Shown one piece after another: positions 54,366 to 62,149 of a stretch of 64,000 bases of DNA (position 1 is the first letter of the stretch; each line of letters starts with the position of its first letter). The position numbers were made by a program, and so were the translations under genes. The notes beneath the pieces are model-generated. The model ran no database searches. It saw only the letters and a list, made by a program, of their open reading frames with translations, and was not told the origin of the DNA. Origin of the DNA: an uncultured Clostridium sp. (GTDB lineage: Bacteria > Bacillota > Clostridia > Lachnospirales > Lachnospiraceae). The stretch spans positions 1-64,000 of the forward strand of contig CAMEFI010000014.1 of NCBI GenBank assembly GCA_945915475.1, read 5' to 3'.

Positions 54366-54779
54366 CTATGCTGTGATACTCTCAAAATACTTTGTTACAA
54401 TGTCTGTTACTGTTTCTCTTGTTTCCGGTTCTATCATCCACCATTCATGAATCAAAAGAGTGTTGCCGAAATAATCAAAAGTAATATTCAATGGTTTACC
54501 ACAACCAATCATCAATTTACCTGTGCAGATATGGCTTGATTGGCTCATGTATTCTTTTACTTTTCCAACTGCTACGCCATCAGCAACTTTGACCAGCTTA
54601 CCAGCTCTTTTTCTTTCTGTTGCTTTTATTGGTGTAATCATAAAACCATCTTCACTATAAATAACATAATCTGCATTGCATCCGCTTTTCTCTTCTCTGT
54701 CAATATAGCTTCTTGCTGTCAATGCGCTTTCACATGCTACAAGCTGGTTAGCACCATCACAAACTATAAATGTACTCAT
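54366..54779 (-). CDS. Hypothetical element protein, paralogue of the 53942 product
   Basis: 137 residues. N-terminal half (STFIVCDGANQLVACESALT) is unique; the C-terminal half carries the shared LNITFDYFGNTLLIHEWW domain. GGAGAAGAAAGAA precedes the ATG at 54779. Belongs to the leftward operon starting at 55525. No known family. Confidence 0.6.
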   Translation of the reverse strand: MSTFIVCDGANQLVACESALTARSYIDREEKSGCNADYVIYSEDGFMITPIKATERKRAGKLVKVADGVAVGKVKEYMSQSSHICTGKLMIGCGKPLNITFDYFGNTLLIHEWWMIEPETRETVTDIVTKYFESITA

Positions 54780-54828
54780 TTCTTTCTTCTCCAATCTCCC
54801 CGATATGCCAGATAGGACAGCAAAATAA

Positions 54829-55173
54829 TTATAAAAGGTTCTTAATACTGTTTCTTAAGTCATCAAGCTGCATCCTGGTTTGCTCTCGTTCTCTTCTCGC
54901 CTTGTTAAGTGCATCGTATAACTCAGCTTCCCTTTGCTCGCTCTGCTTCTGTGCTGTTGCTAGCTGGGTTTCAAGTTCTTCAATTCTTCTAACACGCATC
55001 CTTGAAAGTCTTTGAATACCGCCGTTGCGCTTCCAGTCTTTACAGAACTTTACTTTGTCGATATCACAACCCATATACTCAGCTTCTATATCTTGATATT
55101 CTGCTTGTGTAGGTTCAAAGCCTGTCAACTCTATAAATTCACTTATCATCATATCAATACACCATCCTTTCAT
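54829..55173 (-). CDS. Coiled-coil element protein (114 aa)
   Basis: 114 residues. Residues 1-50 form a small domain (ISEFIELTGFEPTQAEYQDI, then YMGCDIDKVKFCKDW), the rest a long coiled coil (RIEELETQLATAQKQSEQRE). GGAGGTAGTCAACAA fixes the start at 55173. Part of the leftward operon. Function unknown. Confidence 0.6.
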   Translation of the reverse strand: MKGWCIDMMISEFIELTGFEPTQAEYQDIEAEYMGCDIDKVKFCKDWKRNGGIQRLSRMRVRRIEELETQLATAQKQSEQREAELYDALNKARREREQTRMQLDDLRNSIKNLL

Positions 55174-55246
55174 TTGTTGACTACCTCCCACCCTTCCGGA
55201 TGGGAACGCTTGCAGCCTAAAGCCCTGTTTTAAGTCGCTGCAACGA

Positions 55247-55525
55247 CTACTTGACATATAACCTTCTGTATTGGCTGATTCTCTGGTATTCTGCCAGGCT
55301 TCCGAGGTCTGCTTCAAGTCGCTTACTGTCTAATGTTCTACGCTCGCAAGTGCTAACTTTTACGGTGAAGTCTGCGCCTGTCTCGCTCTGCTTTTCGTTG
55401 TTATCCAAATAGGAAAGAATTTCTCTTTCTGCATCCTTGAGCTGTTCTTCAAGCTCTTCTTTCATTGCCTTTAAACTTCTGTAATCTGCTACTACCTTTT
55501 CTAATTCATTCATTGTCATACACAT
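55247..55525 (-). CDS. Gp5.5/Hpr-like coiled-coil element protein, putative
   Basis: 92 residues. VVADYRSLKAMKEELEEQLK is a coiled coil, followed by a beta-rich end (TVKVSTCERRTLDSKRLEAD) that resembles small phage nuclease-inhibitor or recombination accessory proteins, only by layout. GGAGG precedes ATG at 55525. First gene of the leftward operon, with its promoter carrying the operator at 55720. Confidence 0.5.
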   Translation of the reverse strand: MCMTMNELEKVVADYRSLKAMKEELEEQLKDAEREILSYLDNNEKQSETGADFTVKVSTCERRTLDSKRLEADLGSLAEYQRISQYRRLYVK

Positions 55526-55715
55526 AACTTTGTACCTCCATTTTTTATTTTCTCTTATATTGGAGCTTTAGCGACAGCAGGCTTTAAACATCTAGTCACT
55601 TTCCTGGACTTCTCAATCTCTCTTATCCTGTTTCCTGTTCTTACCTTGCGTTCTTGGTTTCAACTTGCGTTTACTTTCGTCCGCCTTGGCTTTGCTCTTG
55701 TTTGATTGTGATTTC

Positions 55716-55842
55716 ATTATACACGATATTTCGTGTACTGTCTATTGACAGATTGCACAAATATACACCTTTATTCGTGATTATTTTTATGCACTTTTTT
55801 TCGTGTATATCTATTGATTATACACCTTTATTCGTGTATAAT
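55716..55842. promoter_or_regulatory. Divergent promoters, each with an 18-bp operator in the spacer
   Basis: Leftward: TAGACA (minus, 55744-55739), 17-base spacer, TATAAT (55721-55716), with TACACGATATTTCGTGTA (55720-55737) in the spacer. Rightward (ardC): TTGATT (55814-55819), 17-base spacer, TATAAT (55837-55842), with TACACCTTTATTCGTGTA (55821-55838) in the spacer. A third copy, TACACCTTTATTCGTGA, lies at 55764-55780, and a half-site TCGTGTA at 55801-55807. Region 55526-55880 contains no gene. Confidence 0.8.
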
Positions 55843-55880
55843 CATATTAGAAACAAACAAAGAAAGAGAGGTAAACGCTT

Positions 55881-56720
55881 ATGAGTACAAATGTATATCA
55901 ATTAGTAACAGACAGAATAATTGAAGAATTACAAAAGGGTAATATCCCATGGGAAAAACCATGGACAGGCGTTAGAAGCGGCGCATTTAATAGAATAAGT
56001 AAAAAGCCTTATTCCTTATTAAATCAAATGCTTTTAAAGCATGAAGGCGAATATGCAACATTTAAACAGTGGTCGGAGCTGGGCGGGAAAATCCGCAAGG
56101 GCGAAAAGTGTGAAATCGTTGTTTTCTGGAAGATATTCGAAAAGGAAGAAATCAACGACAAAGGCGAAAAAGAAAAGGTTACTATCCCATTATTAAAATA
56201 TATCAATGTGTTTCATATTTCCCAGGTTGAAGGCGTTGAACCTCTGAAACAACCATTTAACGAGGTTACACCGATAGAAGAAGCCGACAAAATAATAATT
56301 GACTATGTAACACGCGAACATATCACTTTTGAAGAAAAAGCAAGCGACAAAGCATTTTACAGCCCTTCAAGGGATTGTGTGGTTGTACCAATGAAAGAAC
56401 AGTATAAACACATTAACGAATACTATTCAACAACATTTCACGAGCTGACCCACTCAACCGGACACCCTTCAAGGCTTGACAGATTAAAAACCGGAGCTGT
56501 TGCAGCTTTTGGAAGTGAAACATATAGCAAGGAAGAACTTGTTGCAGAAATCGGAAGCGCTACTATTTTAAATACTTTAGGGATTGAGACAGCGAAAACC
56601 TTTAGAAACAGCGCCGCATATATTCAAAACTGGTTACATGTTTTACAGAATGACAACAAGTTTATTGTTTCGGCTGCATCCAAAGCAGAAAAGGCGGTTG
56701 CTTATATCTTAGGTGAATAA
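55881..56720 (+). CDS. ardC: ArdC-like antirestriction protein (ssDNA-binding plus zincin)
   Basis: 279 residues. N-terminal ArdC ssDNA-binding domain (VYQLVTDRIIEELQKGNIPWEKPW, KPYSLLNQMLL, KGEKCEIVVFW), C-terminal metallopeptidase-like domain with HELTHSTGH near residue 192 and a following Glu in KEELVAEIG. Typical of conjugative plasmids and mobile elements, where it protects incoming DNA. AGAGAGGTAAACGCTT precedes the ATG, and the promoter is under the recurring operator. Confidence 0.92.
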   Translation: MSTNVYQLVTDRIIEELQKGNIPWEKPWTGVRSGAFNRISKKPYSLLNQMLLKHEGEYATFKQWSELGGKIRKGEKCEIVVFWKIFEKEEINDKGEKEKVTIPLLKYINVFHISQVEGVEPLKQPFNEVTPIEEADKIIIDYVTREHITFEEKASDKAFYSPSRDCVVVPMKEQYKHINEYYSTTFHELTHSTGHPSRLDRLKTGAVAAFGSETYSKEELVAEIGSATILNTLGIETAKTFRNSAAYIQNWLHVLQNDNKFIVSAASKAEKAVAYILGE

Positions 56721-56724
56721 TTAC

Positions 56725-56748
56725 AAGGGCGGTAAAAAATCCGCCCTT
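56725..56748 (+). terminator. Terminator of ardC
   Basis: AAGGGCGG-TAAAAAAT-CCGCCCTT stem followed by AAAAC; the T-run is weak on the plus strand. Confidence 0.6.
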
Positions 56749-56868
56749 AAAACTGTATTAAAACAAAGGTTATTAAAAATGTACCAAAAGTAAAAGCATA
56801 TTCCACAAAGAACACTGTACAAAAATTAAGGGTCGTTTGATGTGGTACTATTTAGGGAGGTTGAAAGC

Positions 56869-57561
56869 ATGAGTATATACGGATATGCAAGAATCAGTAC
56901 AAACAGGCAAAGCATAGAAAGACAGATACGCAATATAAGAAGCGTATACCCAAAAGCAATTATATATCAAGAAGTTTTCACAGGTACAAAAACAACAGGT
57001 CGTAAAAAGTGGATGCAATTATTAAAGGTTGTAAAACCCGGCGATACTATTGTTTTCGACTCAGTATCACGAATGAGCAGAAACGCCGAGGAAGGCATAC
57101 AAACATATTTTGAACTATACGAAAAGGGCGTAAACCTTGTATTTTTGAAAGAAGGATATATTAACACCGATGTATATAATACAGCCATACAGCAAAGCAT
57201 CTCGGAAACCGGAAACGAAATAGCAGATATTTACATTGAAGCTACAAACAAGGTTATTAAATTACTTGCTATACAACAGATAAAAAAGGCATTTGAACAG
57301 GCACAAAAGGAAGTTGATGACCTACACCAGCGAACAAAGGAAGGAATGGAAACAGCACGCCTACAGGGTAAACAGATAGGACAGACACCAGGCGCAAAAC
57401 TCACGACAAAGAAAAGCATCCGGGCAAAGGAAGAAATCCAGAAATTTTCTAAAGACTTTCAAGGCACATTAAAAGACGTTGACGTTATCCGGATGATAGG
57501 AATATCAAGGAATTCCTACTATAAATACAAGCGGGAACTCCTGGAAGAATCCGAACTGTAA
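56869..57561 (+). CDS. Serine recombinase (resolvase/invertase family)
   Basis: 230 residues. Catalytic Ser in YGYARISTNRQSIERQI (residue 9 or so), Arg pair in FDSVSRMSRNAEEG, long E helix, and a C-terminal HTH (FQGTLKDVDVIRMIGISRNSYYKY). Full-length resolvase/invertase type, not a large serine integrase. Could resolve dimers or invert DNA in the element; no inverted target pair was found nearby. AGGGAGGTTGAAAGC precedes the ATG. Confidence 0.92.
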   Translation: MSIYGYARISTNRQSIERQIRNIRSVYPKAIIYQEVFTGTKTTGRKKWMQLLKVVKPGDTIVFDSVSRMSRNAEEGIQTYFELYEKGVNLVFLKEGYINTDVYNTAIQQSISETGNEIADIYIEATNKVIKLLAIQQIKKAFEQAQKEVDDLHQRTKEGMETARLQGKQIGQTPGAKLTTKKSIRAKEEIQKFSKDFQGTLKDVDVIRMIGISRNSYYKYKRELLEESEL

Positions 57562-57824
57562 AACATTATAAGAGTATCGCAAAGGGCAGCGGGAGCCGCC
57601 CTTTTTCTTTTGTCCTTGGCTGCTATAGTGGGGCGTGGTTTACATTTCAAATTATCGTTGATTTTCTCCAACACCCCCTATGTGATGTTTTTCACTCTGA
57701 CCCCTCTTCAATTCCACCCATGCAATACTTTATAATCAAATCTGTTTACTTTTAAATCTATGCAAATTTTCTATGATATAATTAAGAATACGCATAAAAT
57801 TGAATACGAAAGAAGGTATGTCAT
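57562..57824 (+). other. Terminator and leader before the exported-protein genes
   Basis: 57581-57606 is a terminator with the same core as 36125 (AAAGGGCAGCGGGAGCCGCC then CTTTTTC). The rest is a C-rich then AT-rich leader; TATAAT at 57730 or TATAATTA at 57777 may be the -10 of the downstream pair. AGAAGG at 57811-57816 is the ribosome site. Confidence 0.5.
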
Positions 57825-58331
57825 ATTAACGATAAAGAAGAAAAGAATAAGCGCAAAAATTCTCTTGTGGTTATTCTGCTATGTCTGATTATGGTTATTG
57901 CTGGCACAATTGCCGGAATCTTTCTTGCACCACTATTACATAAAGATAAAGGCGACAACTATGATAAAAACGCCGTTGATATCGTGCAGCAGTCAGATGA
58001 TAGCCAATCTCAAGAATTTGCTGATAATATTGCTATTCCTTGTTGGGATTCCTTAACTATGAAAGCAAATGAGCTTGAGCAAACTGTCAATTTCTATAAT
58101 CCGGCAGCCAATAAGGGAATCAATTTCAAACTGACATTATCCTTAGATGATGGTACAAAGTTATATCAATCTGACCTCATACCGTGTGGAAAAGCCATTT
58201 ATAATATCACTTTGGATTCAGCCTTGGAACCTGGTACATATAACGCTATCTTGGATTATGAATGTACTACAACGGATGGTGGACAGCTCAACGGCTCATC
58301 TATGAGCTTCACAATAGAAATGGAGGAATAA
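57825..58331 (+). CDS. Membrane-anchored exported protein (Ig-like), start altered
   Basis: About 168 residues if read from AUU at 57825: a Lys/Glu-rich cytosolic start, one membrane segment (VVILLCLIMVIAGTIAGIFLA), then an exported beta-rich domain (IAIPCWDSLTMKANELEQTV, VNFYNPAANKGINFKL) ending with two further cysteines. An ATG at 57818 with correct ribosome spacing is in another frame and stops after three codons; removing one T would join it in frame. GTG at 57867 would lose the basic start. Similar proteins pair with a secreted partner, as here. Confidence 0.65.
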   Translation: MNDKEEKNKRKNSLVVILLCLIMVIAGTIAGIFLAPLLHKDKGDNYDKNAVDIVQQSDDSQSQEFADNIAIPCWDSLTMKANELEQTVNFYNPAANKGINFKLTLSLDDGTKLYQSDLIPCGKAIYNITLDSALEPGTYNAILDYECTTTDGGQLNGSSMSFTIEMEE

Positions 58332-58336
58332 AACCT

Positions 58337-58912
58337 ATGAAAACACAAAAGCATTTAAAATTGTATATTGCCCTCTTCTGCTTATCAATGCTTATTTCTG
58401 CAAGTGTCGCAGTCGTACACGCTGATTCAACACAAACAACAACTCTTACCTATACAATTCCATCAATATCTTATGAAGTGAATATTCCTGCAACATTATC
58501 ACTCAATGATACATCTACATTAAATTTCAGCTTAACACCAGAAAGCCAACTTAATGACTGTTATGCTGTCCTTGTTCAAGTTGACCAGACAAGTTTTAGT
58601 GTCACTTCATCAGACAAAGAAACCGGAGATAAATACCCATACATTATACTGTACGAAAATGGAGTATCTGGCAGCAGTTACAAACGTGCTTATACCTTAA
58701 CAAATTATGAGGGCAAATCTCTATATACATACGAAACCAAAACAAACGGATATGACATTGCAGCTAGATTATATGACCCAAATAGTCAATCATACTCTTC
58801 TGAGGGTGGTATAACTTTTAACTATGTACCAGGACATTCAAGAATGTCATCTGATACAAGCATTACATACTCTGGAAAAATTAAATTCAAAATTTCTGGA
58901 TATTACTATTAA
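58337..58912 (+). CDS. Secreted beta-rich surface protein
   Basis: 191 residues with a signal peptide (KTQKHLKLYIALFCLSMLIS, cleavage near AVVHA-DS). The mature part is Thr/Ser/Tyr rich and predicted beta (TLTYTIPSISYEVNIPATLS), similar in style to small exported adhesin or pilin-like proteins in Clostridia mobile elements. No sortase motif. AATGGAGGAATAAAACCT precedes the ATG, 5 bases after the previous stop. The pair is probably the element's surface cargo. Confidence 0.7.
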   Translation: MKTQKHLKLYIALFCLSMLISASVAVVHADSTQTTTLTYTIPSISYEVNIPATLSLNDTSTLNFSLTPESQLNDCYAVLVQVDQTSFSVTSSDKETGDKYPYIILYENGVSGSSYKRAYTLTNYEGKSLYTYETKTNGYDIAARLYDPNSQSYSSEGGITFNYVPGHSRMSSDTSITYSGKIKFKISGYYY

Positions 58913-58962
58913 AGTAACCGGGGGCTATGGTTTACATTGAAAATCTCAAAGCGTAAAAAAAT

Positions 58963-58989
58963 GAGGGTAGCTGTCAGTTAGCTGCCCTC
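58963..58989 (+). terminator. Terminator after the exported-protein pair
   Basis: GAGGGTAGCT-GTCAGTT-AGCTGCCCTC followed by TTCT. A second hairpin ACCATCATT/AATGATGGT follows at about 59007-59041. Confidence 0.75.
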
Positions 58990-59107
58990 TTCTATTATGA
59001 GTACATGAATAAAACCATCATTCTTACACTAATAAATGATGGTCTTATGCATATATTCATTTCTTATTTTCATATGTTGTGTCCCTTAGAGATTTTGAAA
59101 ATTGAAT

Positions 59108-59127
59108 GGTGAAAAGTTGGTGAAAAC
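59108..59127. repeat. Right-end arm repeats of element 1 (GGTGAAAA)
   Basis: GGTGAAAA at 59108-59115 and GGTGAAAAC at 59119-59127, matching the words next to attL. About 60 bases inside the right attachment core. Confidence 0.65.
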
Positions 59128-59181
59128 TCTCTTTTAAAAAGTCATTTAAAGCCCGTAATTTGAGGATTTTTAGTCAGACAA

Positions 59182-59220
59182 TCAGATATTGCCGTGGCAA
59201 ACAAAAAGCACTCTAATCAT
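59182..59220 (-). pseudogene. Displaced start of the phosphatase gene (12 codons) at attR
   Basis: ATG at 59220 reads MIRVLFVCHGNI and stops (TGA) as it enters element 1. AAAGGAG lies upstream. It is homologous to residues 1-12 of the phosphatase at 33843 (MIKILFICHGNI). The attachment repeat is 59183-59199. It belonged either to the chromosome or to the left end of element 2. Confidence 0.85.
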
Positions 59221-59360
59221 CTATTTTTAACTCCTTTTTTATCTCGGATTATCTCGGTTTTTCCTTATTTTTCAAGCATTTGCGCACTTTTTCAGTCTAT
59301 CAAGATTTTTTCCATTTCTCGGCTTATTTTGGCTTATCTCGGTATGTTTCTTCCTTCAAA

Positions 59361-59570
59361 TGGTCTAAAATATGGTCTAAAATGGTCTCAGATTTCAAAT
59401 TTAGACCAGCCGACATTTGCCGTTCTCCTATGTCTGAAATCTTTGATTTTCCGAAAAAATTTGGTCTAAAAATTTTACCATTTTTCAATCTGTTTTAGAC
59501 CACGACCATCTTCAAAGCCTTGAATTTACTGACTTTCTAGCAATTTTACGAAATGGTCTAAATTAGACCA
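59361..59570. repeat. Arm-type repeats of element 2 integrase (TGGTCTAAA)
   Basis: Copies start at 59361 and 59373 (12-base spacing), a partial one at 59383, inverted at 59400, direct at 59462, inverted at 59493, and a palindrome TGGTCTAAATTAGACCA at 59554-59570 touching the integrase stop. The short plus-strand frames here are not genes. Confidence 0.75.
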
Positions 59571-59571
59571 T

Positions 59572-60840
59572 TTACCCCATCTTCTTGAATTTGACCTTGT
59601 CCTCCTTCATACCTAACTGCCGAAACTCATTTTCAGCTTCTGCCTGCTTCTTGGCAAGCTTCTCCACTTCTTCTCTCGCGTCATCCAGCTTAAGATGTGT
59701 ATAGGTATTGAGAGTGACACTGATATCCGAATGCCCCATCAGATACTGAAGTACCTTTGGATTCATTCCGGACTTAGCCATATTAGAGCAGTATGTGTGT
59801 CTGCATACATGAGGTGTAATTTTAGGAAGCTGTACACGATAGATGCTGTTGTATTTGTCAACCGCATGCTGGAAATATTTCTCCCAGTGCATTGCCACCA
59901 TAGGTTTACCGTCCTTATCAAAGCAAAGGAAACCGGAATAACCATCAATCATAGGTTCTACCTTCGGTGGTCTGCGATTTTTCAATATACGTTGAAAGCA
60001 TTCATATACATCATCCTGCATCGGAATCACTCTTGTACCGGCGTAGGTCTTGGTTGTATCAATATAGACCAACGTCCCAGTCTTCTGCAGCTGGTGATCA
60101 ATATTGATGGTTCTGTTCTCCATATCCAAATCCTTAACCGTCAGCCCTGTAAATTCCGAAATACGCATCCCTGTCTTAAACAGAATGTACATACCGTCAT
60201 AATACTTGCTATAGTGCGTATCATTTTTGATGAAATCAAGGAAAGTTCTTTCCTGTTTTCTTGTAATGGCCTCACGAGTGACCGCATCATTTACCACCAC
60301 AGTTGCCAGTTGAAATTCAAATGGATTCTTTCTCAATATATCATCATCCACTGCCATCTGAAATGCCGGTCTAACTACCCCTCTGATGGAATGAATCGCC
60401 GAATAGCTTTTCTTATCCACCTGCTGCAATCTGATTAACCACTCCTTTGCATCCGACAATCTGATTTTATCAATTCGTCTTGCGCCAAAGGGATCCTTAT
60501 CCAGCAAATTGATTACAGTACCATAACCAGCTCTGGTTGTATGCTTAACACCTGTCTTGGTTGCAATATATTTCTTTACCAAGTCAAGAACTGTCAAGCC
60601 TGCGCCATCAGGAGTAATCATATCATCCAAATCTCTGTTGATTGCTTTCTCCTGTTCTCGTAAAGGTGCATTATCTCTTTTTCCGGCTGGGATACTATCC
60701 GTAGCTACCAATCTCCAGCTGTAAACCGTCTTACGCTTTCCATTGCCATCTATGTATCGGAACTTGTATCGTCCATCCGCTTCCTGGCTCTCTCCTGTGC
60801 GAAGAATGCGATTTTTACTATCGCGTCTTTTTTCGCTCAT
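59572..60840 (-). CDS. int: Tn916-like tyrosine integrase of element 2
   Basis: 422 residues with the same architecture as the integrase at 34544: AP2-like N-terminus (RRDSKNRILRTGESQEADGR), core-binding domain, and catalytic residues in FKTGMRISEFTGL, TTKTYAGTRVIPM, HVCRHTYCSNMAKSG, LMGHSDISVT and NTYTHLK. C-terminal coiled and Lys-rich tail. AAAGGAG upstream of the ATG. Sequence conservation with the element-1 integrase explains use of the same target gene. Confidence 0.95.
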   Translation of the reverse strand: MSEKRRDSKNRILRTGESQEADGRYKFRYIDGNGKRKTVYSWRLVATDSIPAGKRDNAPLREQEKAINRDLDDMITPDGAGLTVLDLVKKYIATKTGVKHTTRAGYGTVINLLDKDPFGARRIDKIRLSDAKEWLIRLQQVDKKSYSAIHSIRGVVRPAFQMAVDDDILRKNPFEFQLATVVVNDAVTREAITRKQERTFLDFIKNDTHYSKYYDGMYILFKTGMRISEFTGLTVKDLDMENRTINIDHQLQKTGTLVYIDTTKTYAGTRVIPMQDDVYECFQRILKNRRPPKVEPMIDGYSGFLCFDKDGKPMVAMHWEKYFQHAVDKYNSIYRVQLPKITPHVCRHTYCSNMAKSGMNPKVLQYLMGHSDISVTLNTYTHLKLDDAREEVEKLAKKQAEAENEFRQLGMKEDKVKFKKMG

Positions 60841-60977
60841 TGAACATCGTCTCCTTTCAAAATCGGGAGAGCCTTGCTGCTTTATTCATATAGCACATAG
60901 TATGTATCCGACTATGTATTGATAGTGTACCACAGACAAGACTCTTTTTCCACTAGAAAATAAAAAACTTTTTTGAA

Positions 60978-61187
60978 CTAAATCACATTCATCTGGCTGT
61001 CCATATACTTCTCAAACTGCTCACGCTTAATCAGCGCTCTATTGCCGTTCCAAAGAACAAAGTCAGCATCTGAATGTTCCTGAACAAAGAGCTTTAATTT
61101 CTTATATCCGATACCGAAGTACTCCGATGCTTCATTCAGTGTTAATGTGTATTTCTGCCACCAAGGCAGTTCTCTCTTCTCGGTCAT
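60978..61187 (-). CDS. xis: Excisionase of element 2
   Basis: 69 residues: WWQKYTLTLNEASEYFGIGY, then HSDADFVLWNGNRALIKREQ, ending FEKYMDSQMNVI. Related along its length to the excisionase at 35900. GGAGGTGTCGAT precedes the ATG at 61187; a longer in-frame extension upstream has no ribosome site. Located upstream of int in the same direction. Confidence 0.92.
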   Translation of the reverse strand: MTEKRELPWWQKYTLTLNEASEYFGIGYKKLKLFVQEHSDADFVLWNGNRALIKREQFEKYMDSQMNVI

Positions 61188-61332
61188 ATCGACACCTCCA
61201 TAAGATAGTAAGGTTCTACCCTTCTTTCTTCCTAAGCGCCTTTTGCCGAGATAATTCCGGTGAATGACGAAAAAAAAGCAAAAAATAAGACCTGCAGGTA
61301 TATCTTCCCACAGGCCGCCTACCACATATACA

Positions 61333-62031
61333 TTATTCCTTCTTAGGATAAATCGAATTAATTAATTCTCCAAACGCTTCGTTCAATTCATAACGAGCAA
61401 CTTTTATCGGATATATAAAATTATTTTCCTTGTCAATTGTACTATCTATCGCACCCATAATCTCATACATAACATCATCAAGCTTTTCGGCATTAGGATC
61501 ATGAAAATAATCTGTTGTACTATTGTAATAGGAAAATGCCTGCTCTATTAATTCCTTAGAATAAGTTTTTTCAAGCTCATCCCACACTTTTTTTCTTTGT
61601 TCAACCATTCGATCCAAATCGGATAGACATTCATAAAAATAACTAAACGCAGGAGAAGAAAAGAACTGATTTAGTATTCTACGATTTTTCTCAGATTCAT
61701 ATCCAAAATTAACACAAGATTTCTCTTTCCCTGTAATAGTGATTATTGAACTAACCGAGGCTGCATCAAGGCCAAGTTTATCACTTATAGCTGTCATAAG
61801 TTTTGTACCATTAGTATAGCTTTCTTCATTAAGAATATATCCCAATTCACAATCAAATACTTCGCACATTTCTATAAGTATGTCCATAGGAGGCATTAGC
61901 ACTCCAGATTCATAATTAGATATTTGTTTACCTGAAACTCCCAGTTTATCTCCAAGCGTTTTCTGCGACCAACATCTATTATCTCTCTCTTTCTTTATAA
62001 TTTTACCTGTAACTTCTGCTGAATATTTCAT
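61333..62031 (-). CDS. XRE-family transcriptional regulator of element 2
   Basis: 232 residues. HTH at 8-62 (IIKKERDNRCWSQKTLGDKL, KQISNYESGVLMPPMDILIE, CELGYILNE), then a long helical sensing or oligomerisation region. AAGGAGGGCGT precedes the ATG. Divergent from the Smr-like gene, with a 118-base gap holding the presumed operators. Likely the element's repressor. Confidence 0.85.
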   Translation of the reverse strand: MKYSAEVTGKIIKKERDNRCWSQKTLGDKLGVSGKQISNYESGVLMPPMDILIEMCEVFDCELGYILNEESYTNGTKLMTAISDKLGLDAASVSSIITITGKEKSCVNFGYESEKNRRILNQFFSSPAFSYFYECLSDLDRMVEQRKKVWDELEKTYSKELIEQAFSYYNSTTDYFHDPNAEKLDDVMYEIMGAIDSTIDKENNFIYPIKVARYELNEAFGELINSIYPKKE

Positions 62032-62149
62032 ACGCCCTCCTTTTATTACCCAAAAAGTAATTATATTATTTTATATTTACTTTACGTTTCAATCTAATTG
62101 AATTATAATAATACCAACAAGAAAAGTCAACCATGAAAAGGAGAAAAAT

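Larger units (their letters stand above)
34300..59189. mobile_element. Integrated element 1 (about 24.9 kb) with giant tape-measure gene
   Basis: Bounded by direct copies of TTGCCGTGGCA at 34300-34310 and 59189-59199, with integrase and excisionase at the left end. Contents from left: int, xis, coiled-coil gene, tape measure (8.5 kb), small genes, HTH genes, zinc-ribbon proteins, helicase-like ATPase, HNH-like protein, two membrane proteins, XRE repressor, YefM/YoeB, a second HTH regulon, ardC, serine recombinase and two exported proteins. No capsid, terminase, portal, relaxase or T4SS gene is recognisable. Both ends are intact, so it is a whole element rather than a random fragment. Confidence 0.85.

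Noticed and set aside
55613-55717. 34-residue basic minus-strand frame
   Set aside because: Its ATG abuts the -10 box of the leftward promoter, leaving no leader or ribosome site.
59194-59498. Plus-strand frames of 91 and 72 residues
   Set aside because: They lie over the attachment site and integrase arm repeats, with no ribosome site and no protein-like composition.
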